Origin: Flavobacteriales bacterium
GTDB lineage: Bacteria > Bacteroidota > Bacteroidia > Flavobacteriales_F > PHOS-HE28
Length of the DNA: 64,000 nucleotides
NCBI GenBank assembly: GCA_023382455.1
Contig: JAHDVX010000001.1
Location: 124,001 to 188,000, forward strand
Direction: 5' to 3'
Shown in pieces: positions 16,133 to 25,484 of this stretch. The position numbers and the translations under genes are program-made. Within the stretch, counting starts at the first letter, position 1, and the number at the start of each line of letters is the position of its first letter. Below the pieces are notes generated by a model. The model ran no database searches and had not been told where the DNA came from. It saw nothing but the letters and a program-made list of their open reading frames with translations.

Positions 16133-16807
16133 TCAGGCCTCGAACCTGTAGCCCATGCCCTTCACCGTGCCGATGCGGTCGTCGCCGATCTTCTCGCGCA
16201 GCTTGCGGATGTGCACATCAATGGTACGGTCGCCCACGAAGATGTCGTCACCCCACACCCGCGAGTAGATCTCCTCCCGCAGGAAGACCTTGCCCGGCTT
16301 GCTCATCAGCAATGCCAGCAGCTCGAACTCCTTCTTCGGCAGTTGCAGCACCTGATCGCCCTTGGTCACGGTGATGCGCTCCAGGTCGACCCGGATACCG
16401 TTGGCCTCCAACACCTGGCCTGCCGGGGCCACCGCACCAGCGCGTTTCAGCAGCGCCTGCACCTTGGAGACGAAGACCTTCGGGCGCACGGGCTTGTTGA
16501 TGTAATCGTCGGCACCTGCATCATATCCGGCGATGTGCGAGTAATCCTCGGTGCGCGCGGTGAGGAAGACGATCAGCGCCTGCTCCATGCCCGGCATCTT
16601 CCGAAGCTGCCCGCAAACCTCCACCCCGTCCATGCCGGGCATCATGATATCCAGCACCACCAGGTCGGGTCGCTCCTTCTGTGCCGTACTCAGCGCCTCC
16701 GCGCCATCCTTGGCGGTGAGCACGGGAATCCCTTCGCGCTCCAGGTTGTACTTCAGGAGGTCCAGGATGTCCTCCTCATCATCCACCAACAATACTTTCC
16801 TGTTCAT
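16133..16807 (-). CDS. Response regulator, OmpR/PhoB family
   Basis: LVDDEEDILDLLKYNLE, DLVVLDIMMPGMDG, winged-helix VGDRTIDVHIRKLREKIG. Confidence 0.93.
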   Translation of the reverse strand: MNRKVLLVDDEEDILDLLKYNLEREGIPVLTAKDGAEALSTAQKERPDLVVLDIMMPGMDGVEVCGQLRKMPGMEQALIVFLTARTEDYSHIAGYDAGADDYINKPVRPKVFVSKVQALLKRAGAVAPAGQVLEANGIRVDLERITVTKGDQVLQLPKKEFELLALLMSKPGKVFLREEIYSRVWGDDIFVGDRTIDVHIRKLREKIGDDRIGTVKGMGYRFEA

Positions 16808-16840
16808 CTCAACAGCGTGCCATTCGTACGGATCGCGCTG

Positions 16841-16885
16841 CAAAGTGACGAATTCCGGCCGGGTGCCATGTTACCGGCACGTGAA
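16841..16885 (-). promoter_or_regulatory. Candidate PHO-like box (TTCAC-N6-GTAAC) plus -7 box TCACTTTG for the response regulator
   Basis: Minus-strand 5-mers beginning at 16885 and 16874; -7 beginning at 16848. Confidence 0.35.
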
Positions 16886-16916
16886 GTCCGCATCATCGCC
16901 AGGTGAACGCACGGGA

Positions 16917-17363
16917 CTACCAACCGCGCAGCGCCGCGATCACCACCGCATAGCGCGCGGCCTTGCCGAGGAACATCACCGCGGCCACCGGCAGCCAAGG
17001 AGCACGGAACAGGCCCAAGGCGATGGCGATGGGATCGCCCACCACGGGCAGCCAACAGAGCAGCGCAGCCCAGGCTCCGCGGCGCCGCACCAGGGCATGC
17101 CAGCGTTGGGCCTTGGCCGGGTCCACACGCAGCCACCGCATCAATCTTCCTTCCGGCAACCAGCGGCCGATGCCGTAGTTGGTGAGGCCCCCGAGCGTAT
17201 TCCCGACGCTGGCCACCGCCAGCAACGCCAAGCTGCTCCAAGGCCCCAAGGCCATGGCGGCCAGCAGCGCCTCCGAACTGAACGGCAGGATGGTGGCCGC
17301 CAGGAAGCAGGCCGCAAAAAGGGCGGGCAGGCCGGCATCAGCCCAGCCCGTGAAAAGCTCCAT
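16917..17363 (-). CDS. VTT/DedA-like (YqaA family) membrane protein
   Basis: LPFSSEALLAAMALG..VGNTLGGLTNYGIGRW..RRGAWAALLCWLPVVGDPIAIALG. Confidence 0.8.
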   Translation of the reverse strand: MELFTGWADAGLPALFAACFLAATILPFSSEALLAAMALGPWSSLALLAVASVGNTLGGLTNYGIGRWLPEGRLMRWLRVDPAKAQRWHALVRRRGAWAALLCWLPVVGDPIAIALGLFRAPWLPVAAVMFLGKAARYAVVIAALRGW

Positions 17364-17423
17364 GGGCGCGAAGATGCGGCGATCGGCACGGGATCGGCTA
17401 CGCTCCTTCCAAAGACCAAAGCC

Positions 17424-18101
17424 ATGCGCACGATCGGACTCCTGCTCGCCCTGGCCACCACCACGGCCGGGTTTGGCCAAGTGAAGGGCTACCAAGGCAA
17501 TCTCGGCGGCACCATCGGGGTGGGTATCCCGCAAGGGGAATTTGCCGACACATGGGACAAGGGCATGTTCACCTTCGGTGGGCACATGACCCTGCCCTCG
17601 CGCCTGCTGCCCTTCCAATGGGGCTTTGCCTTCGGCTACGGCATCATGGGCACGCGCGCCCGCCCGGTGGAAGTATCCCAACCCGAGCTGGGCACCACTG
17701 AGGGCCGCATGGCCGTGCGGAGCAAGGTGCTCAGCTATCACCCGTTGCTGCGCTTCAGCCCGTTGCACGGCAAGGTGCGGCCCTATGTGGACGGATTGGT
17801 CGGCGTGCGGCACTTCAGCACACGGAGCACCATCACGGTGGATGGCCTGCATGAACCGCTGGTGCGGGAACGGTACTCCAGCGACCTGGCCTGGAGCACG
17901 GGCTGGGCGGCGGGCCTTATGGTGAACCTCGGCACGGTGGGCTACATCGAGGGGCGCGTGGAACGGTTCTACAGCGGCCGCGCCTCCTACGTGGACCCCG
18001 GGTCCATCGCGATCGATGACCAGGGTGTGCTGGACGCCAACACGCTCGAAAGCGGAACAGGAACGCTGAACCTGTTGGTGGGCGTGGGTTTCCGCTTCTG
18101 A
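17424..18101 (+). CDS. Outer-membrane beta-barrel-like protein
   Basis: Signal peptide, GNLGGTIGVGIPQGEFADTWDKG, C-terminal LNLLVGVGFRF. Confidence 0.7.
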   Translation: MRTIGLLLALATTTAGFGQVKGYQGNLGGTIGVGIPQGEFADTWDKGMFTFGGHMTLPSRLLPFQWGFAFGYGIMGTRARPVEVSQPELGTTEGRMAVRSKVLSYHPLLRFSPLHGKVRPYVDGLVGVRHFSTRSTITVDGLHEPLVRERYSSDLAWSTGWAAGLMVNLGTVGYIEGRVERFYSGRASYVDPGSIAIDDQGVLDANTLESGTGTLNLLVGVGFRF

Positions 18102-18254
18102 GCCCCGGTAACCGGGCCGGGGAGGGGCCTTCCGGCGGGCGTCCAGCACCGCCGCCCCGGGGCCTGTCCTGTTGGTAACCGGGCTGAAAAGCAGCAAAGG
18201 TTTGCGTCGTGCTTCCGCGCGGGAGGGGTAAACTTGCGCAACCCTTAGCCCGGT

Positions 18255-19811
18255 ATGGCCGAAACCTCCAAGCGCATTGCGAGCGCACTGATCTCCGTTT
18301 ATGATAAGACCGGCCTGGAGCCGATCCTGCACGAGCTTCACCGGCACGGCGTCACCCTGTACAGCACCGGCGGCACACGCAGCTACATCGAGGGGCTCGG
18401 CATGCCCGTGGTGCCGGTGGAGGACGTTACGGACTACCCCAGCATCCTGGGCGGCCGGGTGAAGACCCTGCACCCGAAGATCTTCGGCGGCATCCTGGGG
18501 CGGCGGGGCCTGGCCAGTGACCTGGCCCAGATGGAGGAGTACGAGATCCCGGTCATCGACCTGGTGATCGTGGACCTGTACCCCTTCGAGGCCACGGTGG
18601 CAGCCGGGGGCAAGGAGCACGAGATCATTGAGAAGATCGACATCGGCGGGGTTTCCCTGATCCGCGCCGCAGCGAAGAACCATAACGACGTGCTGATCAT
18701 CCCCGCCCAGCAGCACTATGCCGAAGCCTTGGCGCTGATCGCCGGGCAGGATGGTTCCACCACCTTGGCCCAGCGCAAGCGGTTCGCCACCCATGCCTTC
18801 GCCGTGACGGCCCGGTATGACCAAGCGATCCATGGCTGGTTCAGCGGCCAGGCACCGGCCTCCGATCCGGTTTCCTCCCTCACCGGGCAAGCGATCCACC
18901 CCCTGCGCTACGGTGAGAACCCCCACCAGCCGGCCAGCTTCTTCGGCGACCTCGACGGGCTGTTCCGCCGCCACAACGGCAAGGAGCTCAGCTACAACAA
19001 CCTGCTGGACCTGGACGCGGCGCTGGAGCTGATCGACGACCTCGCCGGCCTGTGCAAGGAGAACCGGCAGGTGCCCTTCGCGATCCTGAAGCACAACAAC
19101 GCCTGCGGTGCGGCTTTGCGGCCCACCCTGCTCGAAGCTTGGGAAGCCGCCTTGGCCGGCGACCCGGTGAGCGCCTTCGGGGGCGTGCTGGTCACCTCCG
19201 TTCCTATCCATGCCGAGGCGGCGGCGGCCATGGACGGCCTGTTCTTCGAGATCCTATGCGCCCCGGGCTACTCCGAAGAGGCGTTGGAGATCCTCCGGAA
19301 GAAGAAAAACCGCATCATCCTGGAGCGTCGGCCCGTGCCGGCACCGGGCCGCAAGTACCGCTCGGCGCTCAACGGCATCCTCTCCCAGCTGCCGGACCAA
19401 CTGGTGGAACAGCAAGGCGACCTGCGCATGGTGACCAAGGCGCAGCCGCCGGCCGGCTCGGTACAGGACCTGCTATTCGCCAACATCCTGGTGAAGCACA
19501 CCAAGAGCAACGCCATCGTGCTGGCCAAAGGGCTACAGCTGCTGGGCAGCGGCACCGGGCAAACGAGCCGGGTGGACGCCTTGGAGCAGGCCATCGCCAA
19601 GGCCGGCAAGTTCAACTTCGGCCTGCGCGGCGCAGTGATGGCCAGCGACGCCTTCTTCCCCTTCCCGGACTGCGTGACAATAGCCGCGAACGCAGGGATC
19701 GGGGCCATCGTACAACCCGGCGGCAGCATCCGCGACCAGGAAAGCATCGACGCATGCGACCAAATGGGCGTGGCCATGTGCATCACCGGCAACAGACACT
19801 TCAAACACTGA
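18255..19811 (+). CDS. purH: Bifunctional AICAR transformylase/IMP cyclohydrolase
   Basis: RIASALISVYDKTGLEPI; LRYGENPHQPA; ILKHNNACG; C-term SDAFFPFPDCV. Confidence 0.97.
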   Translation: MAETSKRIASALISVYDKTGLEPILHELHRHGVTLYSTGGTRSYIEGLGMPVVPVEDVTDYPSILGGRVKTLHPKIFGGILGRRGLASDLAQMEEYEIPVIDLVIVDLYPFEATVAAGGKEHEIIEKIDIGGVSLIRAAAKNHNDVLIIPAQQHYAEALALIAGQDGSTTLAQRKRFATHAFAVTARYDQAIHGWFSGQAPASDPVSSLTGQAIHPLRYGENPHQPASFFGDLDGLFRRHNGKELSYNNLLDLDAALELIDDLAGLCKENRQVPFAILKHNNACGAALRPTLLEAWEAALAGDPVSAFGGVLVTSVPIHAEAAAAMDGLFFEILCAPGYSEEALEILRKKKNRIILERRPVPAPGRKYRSALNGILSQLPDQLVEQQGDLRMVTKAQPPAGSVQDLLFANILVKHTKSNAIVLAKGLQLLGSGTGQTSRVDALEQAIAKAGKFNFGLRGAVMASDAFFPFPDCVTIAANAGIGAIVQPGGSIRDQESIDACDQMGVAMCITGNRHFKH

Positions 19812-19820
19812 CGACCCCCA

Positions 19821-20849
19821 ATGGGCTGGTTCAACAATTTCTTCACCCAGGAGATCGCCATCGACCTCGGCACGGCGAACACCCTGATCATCCACAACGA
19901 CAAGGTGGTGGTGGATGAACCCAGCATCGTGGCCAAGGACCGCACCACCGGCAAGGTGATCGCCATCGGGCGGCAGGCCCAGCAGATGCACGGCAAGACG
20001 CACGAGAACATCAAGACCGTGCGGCCGCTGAAGGATGGCGTGATCGCGGACTTCCAGGCGGCGGAGGACATGATCAAGGGCATGATCCGGATGATCAACC
20101 CCGGCCGCCAGCTGTTCACGCCCAACATCCGCATGGTGATCTGCATCCCCAGCGGCATCACCGAGGTGGAGAAACGCGCGGTGAAGGACAGTGCCGAGCA
20201 TGCCGGGGCCAAAGAGGTGTACCTGATCCACGAGCCCATGGCCGCCGCCATCGGCATCGGCATCGATGTGGAGGAGCCCATGGGCAACATGATCATCGAC
20301 ATCGGCGGGGGCACCTCGGAGATCGCGGTGATCGCCCTGGGCGGCATCGTGTGCGACAAGAACATCCGCGTGGCGGGCGACGAGTTCACCGACGACATCG
20401 AGGAATACATGCGCCGCCAGCACAACATCCTGGTGGGCGAGCGCACGGCCGAGCAGATCAAGATCGAGGTGGGCAGCGCCCTGGTGGAGCTGGACGACGC
20501 CCCCCCGGACTACGCCGTGCGCGGCCGCGACCTGATGACGGGCATCCCCAAGGAGATCACCGTCACCTATTCGGAGATCGCCCAAGCACTGGACAAGAGC
20601 ATCAGCAAGATCGAGGAGGCCATCCTCAGCGCCCTGGAAAGCACGCCGCCCGAGCTCAGCGCGGACATCTACCGCACGGGCATCTACCTGGCCGGCGGCG
20701 GGGCCTTGCTGCGCGGGCTGGACAAGCGCATCAGCATCAAGACCAAGCTGCCCGTGCACGTGAGCGAGGATCCGCTGCGCGCCGTGGCCCGCGGCACCGG
20801 CATCGCCCTGCGCAACATCGACCGCTTCCAGTTCCTCATGCGCGAGTGA
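19821..20849 (+). CDS. mreB: Rod shape-determining protein MreB
   Basis: EIAIDLGTANTLI, IDIGGGTSEIAVI, LAGGGALLRGLDK. Confidence 0.98.
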   Translation: MGWFNNFFTQEIAIDLGTANTLIIHNDKVVVDEPSIVAKDRTTGKVIAIGRQAQQMHGKTHENIKTVRPLKDGVIADFQAAEDMIKGMIRMINPGRQLFTPNIRMVICIPSGITEVEKRAVKDSAEHAGAKEVYLIHEPMAAAIGIGIDVEEPMGNMIIDIGGGTSEIAVIALGGIVCDKNIRVAGDEFTDDIEEYMRRQHNILVGERTAEQIKIEVGSALVELDDAPPDYAVRGRDLMTGIPKEITVTYSEIAQALDKSISKIEEAILSALESTPPELSADIYRTGIYLAGGGALLRGLDKRISIKTKLPVHVSEDPLRAVARGTGIALRNIDRFQFLMRE

Positions 20850-20894
20850 GGCCGGCGCACCCAGGCGGGGTGATGCCCAGGACTTTACCAGACC

Positions 20895-21725
20895 ATGCGC
20901 GACCTGTTCCGCTTCCTGTTCCGCCAGCGCAACAACCTGCTCTTCCTGGCGCTCATGGCCCTTTCCTTGTCGTTGCTCGTCAACGGCAACATGCACCAGC
21001 GCGCCCAGGCCATCAGCAGCAGCAATGCCGTCATCGGCCAGATCTACGCCTGGCGCAACGAGGCCTCCGAATACGCCCGCCTCGGGGAAGTGAACCGCCA
21101 GTTGGCCATCGCCCTGGCCGCCGAGCGCGACCGCAAACACACCTTGCTCCCGGTTGCCGACAGCAGTGCCCATGCCGAGATCGACAGCTCCGCCGCCCAG
21201 CACTACCGCTTCCTTACCGCCCAGGTGATCAACAGCACCGTTCACAAGGAACGCAACTACATCACCCTGGGAAGCGGTTCCCTGGCGGGGATCCGGCCGG
21301 ACATGGGCGTGATCGGCGCCAACGGACTGGTGGGCATCGTGCGCGACGTGAGCCCCCGGTTCGCCTTGGTCACCAGCATCCTGGGCAATGAATACCGGAC
21401 GAGCGTCCAACTGAAGCGCAGCGGCCATTTCGGCCTGCTGGCCTGGGATACGGGCGACCCTTCCACGGCCTCCCTCACCGACGTGGCCAAGCACGTGGCC
21501 GTAAACGCCGGGGACACCGTGGTCACCCGCGGCAACGACGGCATCTTCCCTCCCGGAGTGCCCGTGGGCACGGTGATCGCCGTGATGGACGACCCCGGCA
21601 GCCCATCACACATCATTCGCGTGCACCTGAGCGAGGACCTTTCCCGCACGGCCTATGTGCACGTGGTGACCGACCTGCTGAAAGCCGAGCGTGATTCCCT
21701 GGAAGCCCGCGCATCCCAGCCATGA
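20895..21725 (+). CDS. mreC: Rod shape-determining protein MreC
   Basis: Position after mreB; NYITLGSGSLAGIRPDMGVIGANGLVGIV. Confidence 0.93.
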   Translation: MRDLFRFLFRQRNNLLFLALMALSLSLLVNGNMHQRAQAISSSNAVIGQIYAWRNEASEYARLGEVNRQLAIALAAERDRKHTLLPVADSSAHAEIDSSAAQHYRFLTAQVINSTVHKERNYITLGSGSLAGIRPDMGVIGANGLVGIVRDVSPRFALVTSILGNEYRTSVQLKRSGHFGLLAWDTGDPSTASLTDVAKHVAVNAGDTVVTRGNDGIFPPGVPVGTVIAVMDDPGSPSHIIRVHLSEDLSRTAYVHVVTDLLKAERDSLEARASQP

Positions 21726-22243
21726 TAGCCGTTGTAAGGAACCATATCCTCGCGTTCATCTTCCTGGTGCTGCTCCAGGCCCTGGTGCTGGACCATCTGG
21801 ACCTGGCCCGCGGCTGGGTGGTACCCTACCTGTACGTGCTCTTCCTCATCGCCCTTCCCTTCGAAACCCCGCCGTGGGCCACCTTGCTGCTGGGCTTCGC
21901 GCTGGGCATGGCCATGGACTTCTTCAGCAGCACGCCCGGCATGCATGCGGGCGCCTGTGTGCTGATGGCCTATGGCCGGCTGCTGATGCTGCGCCTGCTG
22001 GCCCCGCGCGACGGCTACGACCCCCTGAAGCGACCCAACGTCCACGACATGGGCCTGGCCTGGTACATGACCTTTGCGGGCACGCTCATCGTGCTGCACC
22101 ACCTCTGGCTCTTCTTCATCGAGGTCTACCGCTTCGATGACTTCTTCTCCACCCTCCTCCGCGCCCTGATGAGCGCCGCCGCCACCATGGTGCTTTGCCT
22201 GCTGGCCCAAGCGCTCACCTCACGCGGTGCACGCGCCCGATGA
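21722..22243 (+). CDS. mreD: Rod shape-determining protein MreD-like
   Basis: Overlaps mreC; TM-rich 173 aa, synteny. Confidence 0.85.
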   Translation: MIAVVRNHILAFIFLVLLQALVLDHLDLARGWVVPYLYVLFLIALPFETPPWATLLLGFALGMAMDFFSSTPGMHAGACVLMAYGRLLMLRLLAPRDGYDPLKRPNVHDMGLAWYMTFAGTLIVLHHLWLFFIEVYRFDDFFSTLLRALMSAAATMVLCLLAQALTSRGARAR

Positions 22244-24090
22244 ACAACCTGGACGAACGCAAATTCGTGCTGATCGCCGCGGTGCTCTTCGTCTGCGCCG
22301 TGTTCATCCTGCGGCTATTCTGGCTCCAGGTGGTGGATACCGGTTGGGCCGCGCGTGCCGCGGACATCAGCGAACGGAAGGTCACCGTGTTCCCGTCCCG
22401 CGGGCTCATTTACGACCGCCATGGCGAGCTGCTGGTGGCCAATACACCGGTGTATGACATCATGGTGGTGCCCCGCGAAGTGAAGGACCTGGACACCCTT
22501 GGGCTCTCCACCCTGCTCAACGTGCCCTTGGACCAGGTGCGCGAACGGCTGCACAAGGCGCGCGAATACTCGCAATGGAAGCCCAGCGAATTCGAGCGGC
22601 AGATCACGGCCGAGCAATACGCGGCCATTTCGGTGCACCTGTACAAATACCCGGGCTTCTACGGACAAAGCCGCACCCTGCGTGCCTATCCGCCCCACGT
22701 GGCGGCCCACATGCTGGGCTACCTCAGCGAGGTGAGCGCCCGCAAGGTGGAGCAGGACCCGTACTACAAGCCCGGCGACGTGATCGGTGTGGGCGGCCTG
22801 GAGAGCTATTACGAGAAGGAGCTGCGCGGCAAGCGCGGCGTGAAGTACGTGGTGGTGGACGTGCACAACAATGTGCAGGGCCGCTTCAAGGGCGGGCAGT
22901 ACGACACCTTGGCGCACGAGGGCAAGAACCTGTACACCGGCATCGACCTCAAGATGCAGGAGCTGGGCGAGCGCCTGATGCGCAACAAGAAGGGCAGCAT
23001 CGTGGCGCTGGACCCCCGCACCGGCGAGGTCCTGGCCCTGGTGAGCTCGCCCACCTACGACCCATCGTTGCTGGTGGGCCGGGTGCGCAACACCAACTAC
23101 CGGACCCTCCAGCAGGATTCACTGGTGCCCCTGTTCGACCGTGCACTGCAGGCGCAGTATCCGCCGGGCTCCATCTTCAAGCTGGTGCAGGCGGCCATTG
23201 CCTTGGACGAGGGCGTGATCAACCTCAATACGAGCTTCGCCTGCAACAAGTCCCTGGTGGGCTGCCACGCCCACCCCGATGCCCGGAACGTGGAGGAGGC
23301 CGTGCAGATGTCGTGCAACCCGTACTTCTACCACGTGTTCAAACGCGAGATCGAGCAAGGCAAGGACCCGAACCGGTTCAAGGACGCGGCCCTCGGCATG
23401 GCCACGTGGAAAACCTACATGGAAAGCTTCGGACTGGGGCACCCGCCCGCCCTGGACCTGCCAGCGGCCAAGGGCGGAAGCATCCCCGGTGTGGACTATT
23501 ACAACCGCATGTACGGCCCCCTGCAGTGGGCGTTCAGCACGATCTATTCCTTGAGCATCGGCCAGGGTGAGGTGCTGGTGGTGCCCACGCAGATGGCCAA
23601 TCTGGCCGCGATCTTCGCCAACCGGGGCTATTACTACGACCCGCACGTGGTGCGCGCCATCGGCTCGCCGGACAGCCTGAACAAGCATGTGCAGCGGCAT
23701 GAGACCATGGTGGACGACAAGTGGTTCCCCCCCATCGTGGAAGGCATGCGGCGGGTCGTGAACGAGCCCGGCGGAACGGCCCGGCGTGCACGGATCCCGG
23801 GGATCACCGTATGCGGCAAGACCGGCACCGCCCAGAACCCGCACGGCAAGGACCACGCGGTGTTCATCGCCTTCGCACCCATGGAGGATCCCAAGATCGC
23901 CATCGCGGTGTACGTGGAGAACTCCGGTTTCGGCGGCACTTGGGCCGCGCCCATCGCCAGCCTGTGCATGGAGCAGTACCTCACGGACAGCATCTCCCGC
24001 CCGGAACTGCTGAAGGAGATGGAGGATGCGAACCTGATCGCCACGGAGAAGAACTACGTGAAATTCGTGAGCAAGCGCCGCCGGCAATGA
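22240..24090 (+). CDS. mrdA: Penicillin-binding protein 2
   Basis: SRGLIYDRHGELLVAN, PPGSIFKL, KTGTAQNP. Confidence 0.95.
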   Translation: MNNLDERKFVLIAAVLFVCAVFILRLFWLQVVDTGWAARAADISERKVTVFPSRGLIYDRHGELLVANTPVYDIMVVPREVKDLDTLGLSTLLNVPLDQVRERLHKAREYSQWKPSEFERQITAEQYAAISVHLYKYPGFYGQSRTLRAYPPHVAAHMLGYLSEVSARKVEQDPYYKPGDVIGVGGLESYYEKELRGKRGVKYVVVDVHNNVQGRFKGGQYDTLAHEGKNLYTGIDLKMQELGERLMRNKKGSIVALDPRTGEVLALVSSPTYDPSLLVGRVRNTNYRTLQQDSLVPLFDRALQAQYPPGSIFKLVQAAIALDEGVINLNTSFACNKSLVGCHAHPDARNVEEAVQMSCNPYFYHVFKREIEQGKDPNRFKDAALGMATWKTYMESFGLGHPPALDLPAAKGGSIPGVDYYNRMYGPLQWAFSTIYSLSIGQGEVLVVPTQMANLAAIFANRGYYYDPHVVRAIGSPDSLNKHVQRHETMVDDKWFPPIVEGMRRVVNEPGGTARRARIPGITVCGKTGTAQNPHGKDHAVFIAFAPMEDPKIAIAVYVENSGFGGTWAAPIASLCMEQYLTDSISRPELLKEMEDANLIATEKNYVKFVSKRRRQ

Positions 24091-25406
24091 ACCCCAGGGA
24101 CAGCATCATCCGCAACATGGACAAGCCGCTGGTGGGGCTCTACCTGCTGCTGATGGCCATGGGCTGGGCCAACATCTACAGCGCGGCCTACGACCCGGAC
24201 CATGCCAACCTGTTCGACACGGCACGCGAATACGGCGCACAGAGCATCTGGATCTGCGTTTCCCTGCTGCTGGGGGCCGGCATCCTCCTGGTGCACGGGG
24301 AGTTCTTCCGCAACCTGGCCTATCCGATCTACGCCTTCGTGCTGGTGTTGCTGGTGCTGGTGTTGCTGGTGGGCCGGGAAGTGAACGGCGCCAAGGCCTG
24401 GTTCGGCGTGGGCGGTTTCGGCATCCAGCCGGCGGAGTTCAGCAAGTTTGCCACGGCCTTGGCCCTGAGCAAATACCTGAGCGGGCTGAAAACATTGCAG
24501 GAAGTGCGCTCCCGGGTCATTGCCGCCATGCTGATCCTGCTGCCGGTGGCGCTTATCCTGCTACAGCCGGACACCGGTACCGCCCTGGTGAGCGGGGCCT
24601 TCGTGCTGGTGCTTTACCGCGAAGGACTGTCGGGCAACATCCTGCTCATCGCCATCATGGCTGCCATCCTGGTGGTGCTCTCCCTGATCATGAAGGAGAG
24701 CACCCATGCCATTCCCTTCACCGGCTGGGAGATGCACGGCCAATACTTCCTGATCTTCCTGCTGGGCGTGTTCTGCCTGCTGATCTTCCTGTTCGTCCGG
24801 AAGTTCGTCTTCAAGCATCGCCGCAAGCGGATCTACGCCTACCTGCTCTTCGCCTTCCTGGGCAGCGCCGCCTTCATCAGCAGTGTGGACCGCCTGGTGG
24901 ACCGCATGCCCCTGCACCAGCAAACGCGCATCCGGGTGCTCTTGGGCCTGGAGTATGATCCGCGCGGCTACGGCTACAACGTGGAGCAGAGCAAGACGGC
25001 CATCGGCAGCGGGGGCCTGCTGGGCAAAGGCTACAAGCAGGGCACCTTCACCAAGTACAAGTACGTGCCCATGCAAAGCACGGACTTCATCTTCTGCACG
25101 GTGGGCGAGGAATGGGGGTTCGTGGGCTCCACGGTGCTGGTGCTGCTCTTCGGTGCGCTGATCCTGCGCTGTATCCAGGTGAGCGAGCGGCAGCGGTCCC
25201 GGTTCACCCGGATCTACGCCTACTGCGTGGCCAGCATCTTCTTCCTGCACCTGATGATCAACGTGGGCATGGCCATCGGGCTGGCGCCGGTGATCGGCAT
25301 TCCGCTGCCCTTCTTCAGCTACGGCGGCAGCTCCTTGATCGGGTTCACCGTGCTGCTGGCCATCCTGGTGCGGCTGGACGCCGAACGGCTGGAGCACCTG
25401 CGCTGA
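24087..25406 (+). CDS. rodA: Rod shape-determining protein RodA
   Basis: SEDS family; GWANIYSAAYDP, FFSYGGSSLIGF. Confidence 0.95.
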   Translation: MNPRDSIIRNMDKPLVGLYLLLMAMGWANIYSAAYDPDHANLFDTAREYGAQSIWICVSLLLGAGILLVHGEFFRNLAYPIYAFVLVLLVLVLLVGREVNGAKAWFGVGGFGIQPAEFSKFATALALSKYLSGLKTLQEVRSRVIAAMLILLPVALILLQPDTGTALVSGAFVLVLYREGLSGNILLIAIMAAILVVLSLIMKESTHAIPFTGWEMHGQYFLIFLLGVFCLLIFLFVRKFVFKHRRKRIYAYLLFAFLGSAAFISSVDRLVDRMPLHQQTRIRVLLGLEYDPRGYGYNVEQSKTAIGSGGLLGKGYKQGTFTKYKYVPMQSTDFIFCTVGEEWGFVGSTVLVLLFGALILRCIQVSERQRSRFTRIYAYCVASIFFLHLMINVGMAIGLAPVIGIPLPFFSYGGSSLIGFTVLLAILVRLDAERLEHLR

Positions 25407-25434
25407 CGGGCGGCACGAACGAAGGGCCTGAAAC

Positions 25435-25462
25435 AGGAACGGAGGCCAAGGCCTCCGTTCCT
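25435..25462. terminator. Bidirectional terminator hairpin AGGAACGGAGGCC-AA-GGCCTCCGTTCCT
   Basis: Perfect inverted repeat between convergent rodA and ppiD-like genes. Confidence 0.8.
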
Positions 25463-25484
25463 TCAAGCGGTTTCCCCGCAGGGA

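Noticed and set aside
16917-19211. 764-aa minus-strand ORF
   Set aside because: Only the last ~148 codons (YqaA-like) look real; the rest is antisense to purH and the OMP gene
19533-21494. 653-aa minus-strand ORF opposite mreB/mreC
   Set aside because: Antisense artefact; composition typical of shadow ORFs
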